Assembly (NCBI RefSeq): GCF_030684675.1
Contig: NZ_JAUXXZ010000076.1
Location: 62,001-126,000, forward strand
Direction of reading: 5' to 3'
Length of the DNA stretch: 64,000 nucleotides
Source of the DNA: Daejeonella sp.
GTDB taxonomy: Bacteria; Bacteroidota; Bacteroidia; Sphingobacteriales; Sphingobacteriaceae
The notes under the pieces are model-generated. The model had not been told where the DNA came from, did not search any database, and saw nothing but the letters and a program-made list of their open reading frames with translations. This document shows positions 9,029-17,346 of this stretch, in pieces (position 1 is the stretch's first letter; each line of letters begins with the position of its first letter). A program made the position numbers and the translations under genes.

Positions 9029-9691
9029 TCAAGCATATTGTTTTAATCTAAATGTTAATATGGGGCTACATGTATGATTGACAATGCGTTCGGCAATATT
9101 TCCAAAAAGTAAATGCCCGATTCCTTTTCTGCCCTGAGTTCTGATGCAGACCATATCCATTTCCGCTTCTTTGCTAAAATTTTCAATACTGCCCGAAACT
9201 GGATAATCCCGATAAAGGTGTATTTCAAAGCGTTCAAAATGATGTTCTTCTGCAAAGAATTTCATTTGAGCTTCTATAATATCAATGTAGCGTTCATCTG
9301 ATTCTTTTATTATTTGCAATAAGTGGATGGTACCGTTAAAAGCTTCTGCGATTCTTTTAACAAGGTTGATTTGTACGCCTTTACCAAAATATTCAAAATC
9401 TGTTATCAAGAGAATATTTTTCAATTTCAATTTCATGTTATCAGTTCCGGGCCTCAACCTAATAACCGGTACCTTATAATTTCCGATTACAGGCTGTGCT
9501 TCCCATCCTGATATGAATTTGGTAAAATCATCGCTGGCCTTTGTACCCATGATTACCAAATCAGCTTCGATTTCAGATGCTGCCAGATGAATTTTAACAG
9601 GAAGTTTTTCTGAAAGCTTATCGGCCATCAATAATGCCTGTTCACTCAGAGGGGAGAAATCGGTCGGAATTAAAATATTTATATTGTCCAT
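9029..9691 (-). CDS. Universal stress protein (UspA family)
   Basis: A 220-aa cytoplasmic protein. The N-terminal block NILIPTDFSPLSEQALLMA is the classic Usp start. The C-terminal half contains KNILLITDFEYFGKGVQ, EMDMVCIRTQGRKGIGHLLFGNIAERIVNHTCSPILTF, which carries the G-x2-G-x9-G(S/T)-type nucleotide-binding tail in altered form (GHLLFGNIAERI). The length suggests a tandem Usp in which the first domain is shortened. Members bind ATP or respond to stress; the specific role is unknown. Its start codon lies directly beside the stop of the DsbD-like remnant. Confidence 0.85.
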   Translation of the reverse strand: MDNINILIPTDFSPLSEQALLMADKLSEKLPVKIHLAASEIEADLVIMGTKASDDFTKFISGWEAQPVIGNYKVPVIRLRPGTDNMKLKLKNILLITDFEYFGKGVQINLVKRIAEAFNGTIHLLQIIKESDERYIDIIEAQMKFFAEEHHFERFEIHLYRDYPVSGSIENFSKEAEMDMVCIRTQGRKGIGHLLFGNIAERIVNHTCSPILTFRLKQYA

Positions 9692-9692
9692 A

Positions 9693-9897
9693 TTATTTTT
9701 TATTATTCAATTGAAACTGCTCTTTTCCTGAATTCAGAAATATTCCAAATGCTTCAGGATCATAATTCGCACCCTGGGGCTTGGTTAACATTTCATCATC
9801 ATTGTTTATCATTACATGCCATATATTCGATATTTCCCTTCACCATTACAGGAGCTTCTGAAAAACTTACCTTTTGCTGGAAAATTAGCTTTTTCAT
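9693..9897 (-). pseudogene. DsbD-like protein-disulfide reductase remnant, internally deleted
   Basis: Two peptides in different frames look like the two ends of one DsbD-type gene. From an ATG at 9897 the frame reads KVSFSEAPVMVKGNIEYMAC and then N-D-K-Q before a TGA, like the DsbD N-terminal domain, where a cysteine follows an E(Y/F)M-x-C motif. Shifted by one frame, the final part reads MLTKPQGANYDPEAFG and then IFLNSGKEQFQL up to TAA at 9695-9693, like the end of a C-terminal thioredoxin domain. The several hundred residues expected between them are missing. It sits between a TlpA-like gene and a Usp gene on the same strand. Read as an internal deletion plus frameshift; the family call is from recognisable short motifs only. 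Confidence 0.5.
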
Positions 9898-9958
9898 GTG
9901 ATTTGTATTTGTAATAATTATATACCTGCTAAATTTTGCAGGTATATCTAAACATCAT

Positions 9959-10588
9959 TTAGTTATTGATTAACTCTTTAAAGAATTTGACTACCTCCGG
10001 ACGGGAGTAATCTCCGCCACCTTCGTGTCTTCCAACAACTCTTCCCTCTTTATCTATAATGACCGTAGTAGGTATAGACCCGGAAAGAAGATCGGAAGGG
10101 ATTAAACCAGCGGGTGAATAAACCGGTAAGTTATACTTGTGGTTATCCATGAATTTTTTTGATTTTTTATAATTATTATCAACATCTACCATTAAAAAGA
10201 GAATATCCTTATCACCAATCTCAGACCGTAATTTTGCAATTGAAGGCATTTCGGCTATGCATGGAGGACACCAGGTAGCCCAAAAATTGATGAACAGCAC
10301 TTTGCCTTTCTGTTTTGAGATGTCAATGGTTTTTCCGTCGCCGTCTTTAAATAAAACAGAAGGTGCCAGTTTGGATTCAGGCTTCGCCATTTTGCTATCG
10401 GTCATTTCTTGGGAGGATGATTTTTCAGATAATGATTTCGCTTCTCTCTTATCCGGTTTAATTAAATTAATTTCGGGTAAATTACTTATGATAAATGATT
10501 TAGCATCAGGACTTATGAAAAGTATAGATCCAAGGAGAATTACAACTCCAAGTGTAATACCTGATGTGGAAATAATTTTATTTTTCAT
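9959..10588 (-). CDS. TlpA/ResA-like membrane-anchored thioredoxin
   Basis: A 209-aa protein with one N-terminal membrane helix (about residues 8-27) and a periplasmic thioredoxin-fold domain. The active site is WCPPC (Trp106, Cys107, Cys110) inside NFWATWCPPCIAEMPS, followed by VDVDNNYKKSKKFMDNH and the cis-Pro loop SGSIPTTVIIDKEGRVVGRH. Such proteins reduce disulfides in exported proteins or apocytochromes. They need an electron supply from the membrane, normally DsbD or CcdA. Only a broken DsbD-like remnant is seen next to it, so its reductant must be encoded elsewhere or it acts as an oxidised form. Confidence 0.88.
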   Translation of the reverse strand: MKNKIISTSGITLGVVILLGSILFISPDAKSFIISNLPEINLIKPDKREAKSLSEKSSSQEMTDSKMAKPESKLAPSVLFKDGDGKTIDISKQKGKVLFINFWATWCPPCIAEMPSIAKLRSEIGDKDILFLMVDVDNNYKKSKKFMDNHKYNLPVYSPAGLIPSDLLSGSIPTTVIIDKEGRVVGRHEGGGDYSRPEVVKFFKELINN

Positions 10589-10757
10589 TGTTAATTTTAT
10601 TTTTTAAATGATAATGAACCCGCCTGCTATAAGCAAGGCTATATTGAGTCAGATATTCATTCTGGTTTGCCAGTTAACGAAAGAGCTCATGACGATTTCA
10701 TTAGAAAGACTTTTTATCCTTTCAATTTGCGTTTGAGATATAAATGGTTAAGAATGC

Positions 10758-10783
10758 TCATGCTATATTTTGGAATAGCATGA
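10758..10783. other. 9-bp inverted repeat (hairpin)
   Basis: TCATGCTAT and ATAGCATGA form a perfect 9-bp stem around an 8-base loop. It lies 29 bases downstream of the stop of the minus-strand gene at 10812-11219, where a terminator would be expected. No clear T-run follows on the minus strand, so termination is only a guess. Confidence 0.35.
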
Positions 10784-10811
10784 AACATGGAAGAGGAAGG
10801 TAAATGGGTGA

Positions 10812-11219
10812 TCAAATAAGAAGGATTCTGTTCCTTAAATAAACAGGAACAGCATCAGGATAACTGGAAGTTATTTCAAGATCATATTTTAAATTATATC
10901 CTTTTATAAAAGAGGGAAAGTCAAACCTTAGAAAGGTGGGTAGAAAAAAGTAAGGTGAATGTGAAAGAGTAAACTCACATTCTGGCAAACTTAATTTTTG
11001 AGTTAAACTGTCATCAGCACTACACTTGACATTTACTGAAATCTTGGTCCTGCTAAATATATCCTGATTTTGCTCTTTGCCGGACAATTCTTCCAAAAAT
11101 GCATGAAAGGCTTTTTTAACCGGGCAAGAGCCCAATCCTAAAAACACAAAAATCAATGAAAATCCTATTGTTGATTTTATGTTCCGGGAAAGTATTAAAA
11201 TTCTTTCAGGTAACTTCAT
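10812..11219 (-). CDS. Small exported/lipoprotein-like protein, family A copy 2
   Basis: A 135-aa protein of unknown function, paralogous to the one at 4736-5146. A hydrophobic segment (residues about 15-31) ends in LGSC, a good lipobox, followed by PVKKAFHAF; copy 1 has the equivalent TVKKSIQAL. The middle is Ser-rich with two cysteines (VKCSADD and LPECEF), and the tail is VPVYLRNRILLI, nearly identical to copy 1. The conservation of both the Cys-x-Val-Lys-Lys start and the extreme C-terminus, with divergence between, suggests two fixed functional ends. No function is known to me. Confidence 0.68.
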   Translation of the reverse strand: MKLPERILILSRNIKSTIGFSLIFVFLGLGSCPVKKAFHAFLEELSGKEQNQDIFSRTKISVNVKCSADDSLTQKLSLPECEFTLSHSPYFFLPTFLRFDFPSFIKGYNLKYDLEITSSYPDAVPVYLRNRILLI

Positions 11220-11561
11220 TTATCATTTAGCTGAGTTTAATGGCAAATTAAGCAATAAAAAGTATTGAACGTTTAAAAATGAGAGTAAAGTATAATTATT
11301 GAAAGATATTTTACACGCAATCAGGTTTTTTTTTTTTATATTTTAAACTTACACTAGTTAAATTAAGCATTAAGCATCTGATCTGGGTCTAAAGCAATGT
11401 ACCCAATTGTAAGCTTCCCTGAATTGCATATTCTGAACCAGTAGGATCCGGAATATGCTGAATCGCTTTAGAAATAGAAAAATTTTATTGTCTTTACCTG
11501 CATAGCAAAACGAAAACATGGTGCTTCTAACCGTTTCCTTTTGTTCGCTGTTAGAAATACC

Positions 11562-11925
11562 TTAGAACATATCAAATACAGCTCTGAAAACACGGGTCTT
11601 ACCATTATTGCAATAACGGGTCTGAATATGGAAAAATGGCCGACAGCAGAACATTTCAAGTTGGCTTAATCTGGCCGCACGACCAAAAATATCCGGTGGA
11701 AAAGTACTTGGTCATCAAAAGCGCTTTACGAATAACCCAGCGACGCAGGCTTTCCGAATGGCAGCCCAAACCATGTGGCAAAACAAAGGAATACTTGGCC
11801 ATTTGTATAGAAGACCCTCAGCAGGTAAAGGAAGTAAAAAAGCGATTAAAGCAGTTGCGCGACGACTGGCTGTGATCTTTTATAACATGGTCAAGAAGAA
11901 AATAAAGTATGATCCTAAAAAATAG
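11562..11925 (+). pseudogene. IS110-family transposase remnant (C-terminal part)
   Basis: Two frames together spell the C-terminal (transposase_20 / IS116-IS110-IS902) part of an IS110 transposase. From about 11583 one frame reads NTGLTIIAITGLNMEKWPTA then EHF; near 11651-11665 homology jumps to the next frame, which reads SWLNLAARPKISGGKVLGHQ, then AFRMAAQTMWQNKGILGHLY, and continues to a natural stop at 11923-11925. The N-terminal DEDD catalytic half is absent. IS110 elements lack terminal inverted repeats, so ends cannot be placed. A 79-codon open frame at 11636-11875 overlaps this region but is the wrong frame. Confidence 0.75.
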
Positions 11926-12128
11926 GTTCAGCATCCGCCACCTTCTTTTTTTTGAAAATCTCAAATGCAAGTATCTCTAGTTTAGGATTTAAAAAACATC
12001 ATTACGGGGAAATATATCTACACATTGGGGTATTTTCTCTTCAATTTGGGAATGTCAGTCCCGTAAAGGCATTGATTTTGAGGGATTGGCATTGTTCGCC
12101 AAATGGCATATAAATTGTATTAAATAAT

Positions 12129-12151
12129 TGCCCCCCAAAGGGCATGTTTTT
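12129..12151 (+). terminator. Weak hairpin with T-run
   Basis: TGCCC and GGGCA form a short stem, followed by GTTTTT. It lies 15 bases upstream of a much stronger terminator on the same strand. It may be part of the same non-coding transcript end or a chance stem. Confidence 0.3.
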
Positions 12152-12165
12152 CATAGGTAGATGTA

Positions 12166-12197
12166 GGGTCGAATACTAGTTATTCGGCCCTTTTTTT
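12166..12197 (+). terminator. Rho-independent terminator
   Basis: GGGTCGAATA and TATTCGGCCC pair over 10 bp (one G-T wobble) around a 5-base loop, followed by seven T. This is a textbook intrinsic terminator for plus-strand transcription. The only plus-strand feature upstream is the IS110 remnant, so it either ended that element's transcript or ends an unrecognised RNA encoded in 11926-12165. The rest of the 370-base gap between the remnant and the anti-sigma gene holds no gene that I can see. Confidence 0.7.
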
Positions 12198-12295
12198 GGG
12201 ATTGACTAAAATTTTGAATTGCGTTTTTTGCAAAACAAATCCCCGGCTTTCTGAAAGAATAATATACTGATATTATGGTATGAGGGGTCAGATTA

Positions 12296-13105
12296 TCAGA
12301 TACTTCCGATAGCCATCATCTGATCCATAGTTGGATTGGCACTTCCTCCACGTAGTTCGAGAGTAACAGCAAATGCCTGGGCATTTTTTACAGACTTCAT
12401 TTTCTTCATTCCGGTACTGTCGCCCTCTGAGTCGAATACTCCAAGATCTACTGGCTTACCATCTACCATTGCCCATAATTGATATTGATGCTCTTTATCG
12501 TTGGAAGGCATTTTAAGAGAAGAAAGATCAATCATGACTTCTTCTTCTTTAGGGTTGAAGGCAACAAGCATGCTTGCTTCCGGAGCTTTAGCTGAGCCTT
12601 TGAGTGTTACAAGCTTGTAGGCAGCTTGATTTTGATAAAAGTGTAAAGCATTACGGGTATCCCTTAATTCTTCATCAATATAGTTGACCTGATTTGAAAA
12701 GCGCTGATTTCCAGTTTGCAGTACTGCAATCTCGGTGTATGAATCATTTAGTTTATTGTTCAGGTTAATCAGTAAAACAACACTAATGAAAAGCAGGGCG
12801 AGAGATGCAGCGAATGCATATTTATAAAATTGTCCCGGTTTTGGTGATGCAGCATATATGGGACGTACATCAGCTTCATCTTTTTCAAGGGAATTCAATA
12901 CCTTATTTCGTAATGCTTCTGCAGGCTCAATAGCGTTTGACATCGCATAACTTAAAAGAGCAGATTCAATTTCAATTAATTCTGCTTTGATCTCAGGATA
13001 TTTTAGAGCGTTTTTTTCTACTTCAAGCCTCTCTTCAATGCTTAAGTCACCAAGAACATACTGTTCAAGGATACCACTTTCTAAATATGATTTGAGGTTT
13101 TCCAC
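12296..13105 (-). CDS. Anti-sigma factor, RskA-like
   Basis: A 269-aa membrane-spanning anti-sigma factor. The N-terminal cytoplasmic part (LEQYVLGDLSIEERLEVEKN) is the usual sigma-binding anti-sigma helix bundle. A single transmembrane helix lies at about residues 94-113 (AFAASLALLFISVVLLINL), a short coiled coil follows, and the periplasmic part ends in an RskA domain (YQLWAMVDGKPVDLGVFDSE). It starts with GTG directly after the sigma-factor stop, with no base between, so the two are translationally coupled. It holds the adjacent ECF sigma factor until an envelope signal releases it. Confidence 0.88.
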   Translation of the reverse strand: MENLKSYLESGILEQYVLGDLSIEERLEVEKNALKYPEIKAELIEIESALLSYAMSNAIEPAEALRNKVLNSLEKDEADVRPIYAASPKPGQFYKYAFAASLALLFISVVLLINLNNKLNDSYTEIAVLQTGNQRFSNQVNYIDEELRDTRNALHFYQNQAAYKLVTLKGSAKAPEASMLVAFNPKEEEVMIDLSSLKMPSNDKEHQYQLWAMVDGKPVDLGVFDSEGDSTGMKKMKSVKNAQAFAVTLELRGGSANPTMDQMMAIGSI

Positions 13106-13657
13106 TTAATTAAATACCTTTCTTAAACTGATTATCCCGTTTCTTAATCTGGTTTTGACTGTTCCTAATGGAATTTCAAGTTCCTCCGAAACTTCTGCAT
13201 GAGTAAATCCCCGGAAATAAACCATGTCAAGAATTATTTTCTGTTCGGGCTTCAATTTAGCAACAAGTTCCTTTAATCCCATAGTTTCAGGATTCAAAGC
13301 ATTACCTGACTGCATTTCTAATGATAATACGTTATTTTCTATGTCTTCGGTTTTCGAACTGTTACGAAAATCTTTTGAGCGGGTTTTGTCTATTGAAATA
13401 TTTCGAGCAATATTAACCATCCAGGTGAATAATCTTCCCTTCGAGGCATCGTATGATGAAAAGGAATTCCAGATTCTGACGAAGGTATCCTGCAGCAAAT
13501 CTTCAGCGATTTCTTCATGCTGAACAATTCTGAAAATTATACCGTAAAGTGAAGATGAGTACATATCGTATAACGCTTCTGCTCCGGCTTTTTCCTTGTT
13601 ACGGAGAGCCAGCACTAGTTCATCTTCAGATAAGGATATTTTTGTTCTCGGGCTCAA
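13106..13657 (-). CDS. ECF-type RNA polymerase sigma factor, SigK-like
   Basis: A 183-aa sigma-70 family protein with region 2 (EHEEIAEDLLQDTFVRIWNS, then GRLFTWMVNIARNISIDKTR) and region 4 (EQKIILDMVYFRGFTHAEVS followed by LGTVKTRLRNGI). The start is a TTG at 13657: an in-frame stop lies two codons upstream and the first internal Met is at about residue 32, inside conserved sequence. It pairs with the anti-sigma gene downstream. The fasciclin gene upstream is a frequent neighbour of such pairs in this bacterial family and may be a target. Confidence 0.9.
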   Translation of the reverse strand: MSPRTKISLSEDELVLALRNKEKAGAEALYDMYSSSLYGIIFRIVQHEEIAEDLLQDTFVRIWNSFSSYDASKGRLFTWMVNIARNISIDKTRSKDFRNSSKTEDIENNVLSLEMQSGNALNPETMGLKELVAKLKPEQKIILDMVYFRGFTHAEVSEELEIPLGTVKTRLRNGIISLRKVFN

Positions 13658-13701
13658 TGTTCAGATATGTTCACCACAGTTTTAAACCTGTATGACAAAT
13701 A

Positions 13702-13740
13702 TATAAAAACAATATCCCCGGAACATATCCGGGGATATTT
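13702..13740 (-). terminator. Rho-independent terminator after the fasciclin gene
   Basis: AATATCCCCGG and CCGGGGATATT form a perfect stem (11-12 bp) with a loop of about 5 bases. On the minus strand it is followed by GTTTTTAT, 19 bases after the fasciclin stop. It separates that gene from the sigma/anti-sigma pair. Confidence 0.8.
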
Positions 13741-13758
13741 TGACATTTAGCTGATTAT

Positions 13759-14310
13759 TTACTTAGGCAGAACAACAGAGTCAATAACATGAATAACCCC
13801 ATTCTTTTGATTGACATCGGCAATAGTCACTGTAGCAGTGCCACCATTCTCATCTTTTAATACTACATTTTTACCATTCATCATTGCAGATAATTTTCCA
13901 CCACTTACTGTTGTAAATACTGCAGTTCCGTTACCTGCTTTGATTGCTTTCACAACATCCCCGGCAGAAAATTTGCCTGAAATGACATGATAGGTTAAGA
14001 TTTTTGTCAGCATTGCTTTGTTTTCAGGTTTAACAAGAGTACCAACCGTTCCTTCAGGAAGTTTGTTGAAGGCATCGTTTGTTGGGGCGAACACCGTAAA
14101 CGGACCATCGCTTTTTAATGTTTCTACAAGTCCTGCAGCCTTTACCGCTGCTACCAATGTGGTGTGATCTTTTGAATTTACCGCATTGTCAACAATGTCT
14201 TTACCTGGGTACATCTCAGCACCACCTACCATTTTGGTTCCTTGTGCAAAACCTGTTGTGCTGATTACAGAAGCTACTAATGCAACAGCCAGAATTATTA
14301 TTTTTTTCAT
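13759..14310 (-). CDS. Exported fasciclin-domain protein
   Basis: A 183-aa secreted protein with a signal peptide (to about residue 22, TTGFAQ) and one FAS1 domain. Its H1 and H2 boxes are seen as [20 protein letters not shown] and, at the C-terminus, [13 protein letters not shown]; the central [13 protein letters not shown] is also typical. FAS1 domains mediate adhesion or matrix contact; the ligand is unknown. It is transcribed alone, with its own terminator. Confidence 0.92.
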   Translation of the reverse strand: MKKIIILAVALVASVISTTGFAQGTKMVGGAEMYPGKDIVDNAVNSKDHTTLVAAVKAAGLVETLKSDGPFTVFAPTNDAFNKLPEGTVGTLVKPENKAMLTKILTYHVISGKFSAGDVVKAIKAGNGTAVFTTVSGGKLSAMMNGKNVVLKDENGGTATVTIADVNQKNGVIHVIDSVVLPK

Positions 14311-14499
14311 TTGTCTTTTTGTTATTTGGGCTGAATTACGAAGTGTTTTAGAGGATGGATTTCTTTTTTTTAATTTTTATTTAAATCATTGTTTTAGAGC
14401 TTATTGGACAGTGTTTTTTTTAGGATGAATGAACTCAATCACTTTTTACTTTAAATTTTATTGATCTGATTTCAAAATCCATAATATTATAGTTAAATT

Positions 14500-14513
14500 C
14501 GGGTACGTACACG
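14500..14513. promoter_or_regulatory. LacI-type operator site 1
   Basis: CGGGTACGTACACG, 13 of 14 positions of the ideal palindrome CGGGTACGTACCCG. It lies 32 bases before the ATG of the heparinase-like gene and just after an AT-rich promoter-like stretch. It is one of nine such sites, all in the 14.5-55.2 kb locus. Confidence 0.75.
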
Positions 14514-14545
14514 ATTCTTATTTAATCCCAACATAAAGGCAGATC

Positions 14546-17041
14546 ATGATTAACAGATTATTCAAAGCATTTTTATATCTGGCATTTCTTATGCCTGCAT
14601 TAGTTAATGCACAACAGAAAGCTGAAAACTTAGAAGCTCATATTGCATCTGTAGAACCCTTGATGAAAATGTCTCTGACGGATGTGAAGAACCTGGTGCC
14701 ACCGGGATCTGGTATTTTCTTTATCGGTTGCCCGAATTGCAATGGGGGTGCCCAGGAGATGGGGATATTAAACTGGGAGCCTGGTATGGGAGATCAGGTA
14801 AAATGTAAGTTCTGCAGTATGACCTTCCCAAATGAAAAATATCCTCATAACGGCGAAAAAGTAATTATAGCACCAAGTGGCGCAAAACAAGTTTACCGTT
14901 ATTTTCAGAATGCCCAGGGGACTCAATATTATTATGAGGCACATGCCTGGTTTGATCGCTGGAAATGGATTCAGCAAATGGCTGTCCAGTTGTCTCAGGT
15001 ATGGTTCCAGACAAAAGATCCTGCTTATGGCGACAGGGCGGCAATGATTGCAGGTCGTTTTGCGGAGCTATTCCCTGATTATGCGATACGATACGATTAT
15101 CCAAGTGCTCCCAAAAAGTTTTTTCCTGCAAATCAGAAATGGCCTTACGAAGGTCTGGTTCCTTATCGTGGAGCCAAATGGAATTGGTGGGCTTATGGTG
15201 ATATTCCGGTACAGATTGCCATAGCTTATGAAAACTTGCAGGAAGGAGCTTATAACTGGAGCAGAATGGATTCGCAGATAGGCAAGGATACAGATCAAAG
15301 AATCGTAAAAGATCTTTTGATTTCGGGCTATGAATTTACTGCCGCTAATCCGGAAATTTATACCAATATGTCTCCCGGTATGTACAGGGATATGGTGAGG
15401 GTGGGCCGGATACTTAACAGGCCGGACATTGTACACGATGGAGTGAATCGCTTCAGGGAATTTTTAAAACTCGGTTTTTTTGCAGATGGCTGGTGGAAAG
15501 AGGGTACTGTTTCTTACCATGATCAGACAATTGGGGGCCTGGAGAGTGTGGCAAAGGCGGCAAAGGGTTATACAGATCCAGCGGACTGGAAGGGTGAGCG
15601 TTTTGAAAATCTTGATTTGACCAATGCAATGCCTTTTTATAAAAGTGCTTTAAATGTAAGCCAGCAGGCAATATTTCCAAATGGTCATAAACTGCCGCTC
15701 AATGATACCTGGGCAAATAGAGCAAAACCAGTAAAAACCGATGGCATTGCTGTTTCACGCCTATGGCCATCGCTCGGGAATACAGCTTTGGCTGCCGGTA
15801 CCGGAAAAGATCAAACGATGCTCAATGTAAACTGGAGCGGTAATTACGGTCATTCGCATTATGACAATGCTTCGATTATCTTATTTGCGAATGGTGAAGA
15901 ATTGCTTTCGGATATTGGTTATACACATTCCAGGTATCGTGGATGGACCTTACATACAGCATCGCACAATACGGTTGTTATAGACCAGAAAGCACAGGAT
16001 CATGGAACTGTAGCAAAACCTGTAACAGGCCGCTTAATGTATTTCGATGATCAGAATCCTCATGTTAAGGTTGTCGATCTTGATGCGTCCCCAGCTTATT
16101 CTACATCGAATGAATATAGGAGAAGACTGATATTTGTACATGCAGCTGAAGGCAAGGATTATGTAATTGACCGTTTTGATGTAGAAGGTGGGGAGACACA
16201 TGACTGGTTTCTGCATGGCATGTGTGAAGAAGAAGGAAAACTGGAGACCAGTATTTCTATGGATCGGGCGGTTAAAACGCTGGTACCTGAATGGGGAGGG
16301 ACTGCTGTACCCATGAACCAGTATGATTCGGATATTATTGGAAAGAAAATTCATGCATATTCTTATATGAAAGATATTAAGGCAGGCACAGCCACAAAAC
16401 CATGGACTGCAACATGGAATTATCAGAGTTCAGGCTTGCGTACTCATCATATACCCCAAAAAGATACTGAGATATTCAGTTTTCGTGCACCATCGGTCAG
16501 GCTCGCGGCCGAAGATGACAATAAACTGGAGAATTTCATGCGTCTTGGAATTATGCAAAGGCATACCGGTGGCAAATCGAGTTTTGTTTCCATTCACGAA
16601 CCTTTTCAAAGCAAGCCATGGATAAAATCAGTTCGTGCTGATGGTGATACCTATCTGATTGATTATGAATTGAATGGTAAAAATATTCAAGACCAGATTA
16701 CCATGAAATGGGATGAAATCAGTCTGCTTTCAGATGCCGGATGGAAGTATGATAAAGGAAGAGCTCAATCCGGATTATTAAAAGGTATTCAAAACCTGGC
16801 CGGAAAGTGGAATTTGGAACTGGATTCTATTCACCCAGATATTTCTCACGTTCGTTTAGATTTTCCAGATAAATCGAGCTTGTATTTTCCGGCTGAGCAT
16901 ATTTCAGGGAATGTGATTGAACTGGTTAATGATCCTGGTTTTTCAATGGATAAAGATGGAAAAGTTCGTTTTTATACCTTCCCACTTAATGAATATTCAG
17001 AACCTGTATGTTATACTGTTTTCAATAAATCCAGTAAATAA
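14546..17041 (+). CDS. Heparinase II/III-family polysaccharide lyase
   Basis: An 831-aa exported protein (signal to about residue 22, ALVNAQ). A treble-clef-like zinc motif follows (Cys62, Cys65, Cys87, Cys90; CPNC and CKFC), as seen in some heparinase II/III relatives. An alpha-helical toroid carries GWWKEGTVSYHDQTIGGLES, and the C-terminal beta domain has the family signature NYGHSHYDNASIILFANGEE with HTASHNTVVID about 35 residues on. These enzymes cleave uronic-acid-containing polysaccharides by beta-elimination, using Tyr and His residues. The overall length is close to heparinase II (about 770 aa), but the substrate cannot be set: there are no sulfatases nearby, which argues against heparin. 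It has its own operator site and is probably transcribed alone. Confidence 0.88.
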   Translation: MINRLFKAFLYLAFLMPALVNAQQKAENLEAHIASVEPLMKMSLTDVKNLVPPGSGIFFIGCPNCNGGAQEMGILNWEPGMGDQVKCKFCSMTFPNEKYPHNGEKVIIAPSGAKQVYRYFQNAQGTQYYYEAHAWFDRWKWIQQMAVQLSQVWFQTKDPAYGDRAAMIAGRFAELFPDYAIRYDYPSAPKKFFPANQKWPYEGLVPYRGAKWNWWAYGDIPVQIAIAYENLQEGAYNWSRMDSQIGKDTDQRIVKDLLISGYEFTAANPEIYTNMSPGMYRDMVRVGRILNRPDIVHDGVNRFREFLKLGFFADGWWKEGTVSYHDQTIGGLESVAKAAKGYTDPADWKGERFENLDLTNAMPFYKSALNVSQQAIFPNGHKLPLNDTWANRAKPVKTDGIAVSRLWPSLGNTALAAGTGKDQTMLNVNWSGNYGHSHYDNASIILFANGEELLSDIGYTHSRYRGWTLHTASHNTVVIDQKAQDHGTVAKPVTGRLMYFDDQNPHVKVVDLDASPAYSTSNEYRRRLIFVHAAEGKDYVIDRFDVEGGETHDWFLHGMCEEEGKLETSISMDRAVKTLVPEWGGTAVPMNQYDSDIIGKKIHAYSYMKDIKAGTATKPWTATWNYQSSGLRTHHIPQKDTEIFSFRAPSVRLAAEDDNKLENFMRLGIMQRHTGGKSSFVSIHEPFQSKPWIKSVRADGDTYLIDYELNGKNIQDQITMKWDEISLLSDAGWKYDKGRAQSGLLKGIQNLAGKWNLELDSIHPDISHVRLDFPDKSSLYFPAEHISGNVIELVNDPGFSMDKDGKVRFYTFPLNEYSEPVCYTVFNKSSK

Positions 17042-17148
17042 TTTTTCTTCTTCATTTGGAAACTGCTTGTTCATTTTGAAATGAAAGCATATCATTTTCA
17101 TAATGGGAATAAATAAAATTTGGATATTGCGATTTTATATCTAATTTT

Positions 17149-17162
17149 CGGGTACGTTACCG
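17149..17162. promoter_or_regulatory. LacI-type operator site 2
   Basis: CGGGTACGTTACCG, directly after TAATTTT, which resembles the Bacteroidota -7 element (TAnnTTTG). It lies 184 bases before the beta-propeller gene. It is the only feature seen in the 305-base gap 17042-17346. Confidence 0.75.
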
Positions 17163-17346
17163 TTATGTAAATTTATCGGTACCCGGAAAGATTTTTTTAA
17201 TTAATACGTACTCTTGTAAATGGAAAATATTATTCTGTTGATAAATCAGAATATTAAGATAAATAATTATTTTAATAACAGCCTTTCTCAATCTGATCAG
17301 GAAAGAGGATGTATAAATTACCAGATCATACATAATCAAGCAGGGA

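Noticed and set aside
11636-11875. 79-codon open frame over the IS110 remnant
   Set aside because: The real transposase homology lies in two other frames; this frame's peptide has no similarity that I can see.
15068-15436. Minus-strand 122-codon frame inside the lyase gene, and similar opposite-strand frames elsewhere (for example 39578-39910)
   Set aside because: They lie wholly inside well-supported genes and show no signal or domain pattern; they are shadows.
14546-17041. Naming the lyase heparinase II and the locus heparin-specific
   Set aside because: Only the fold-level family is clear. No sulfatase or unsaturated glucuronyl hydrolase is recognisable, so the substrate cannot be set.
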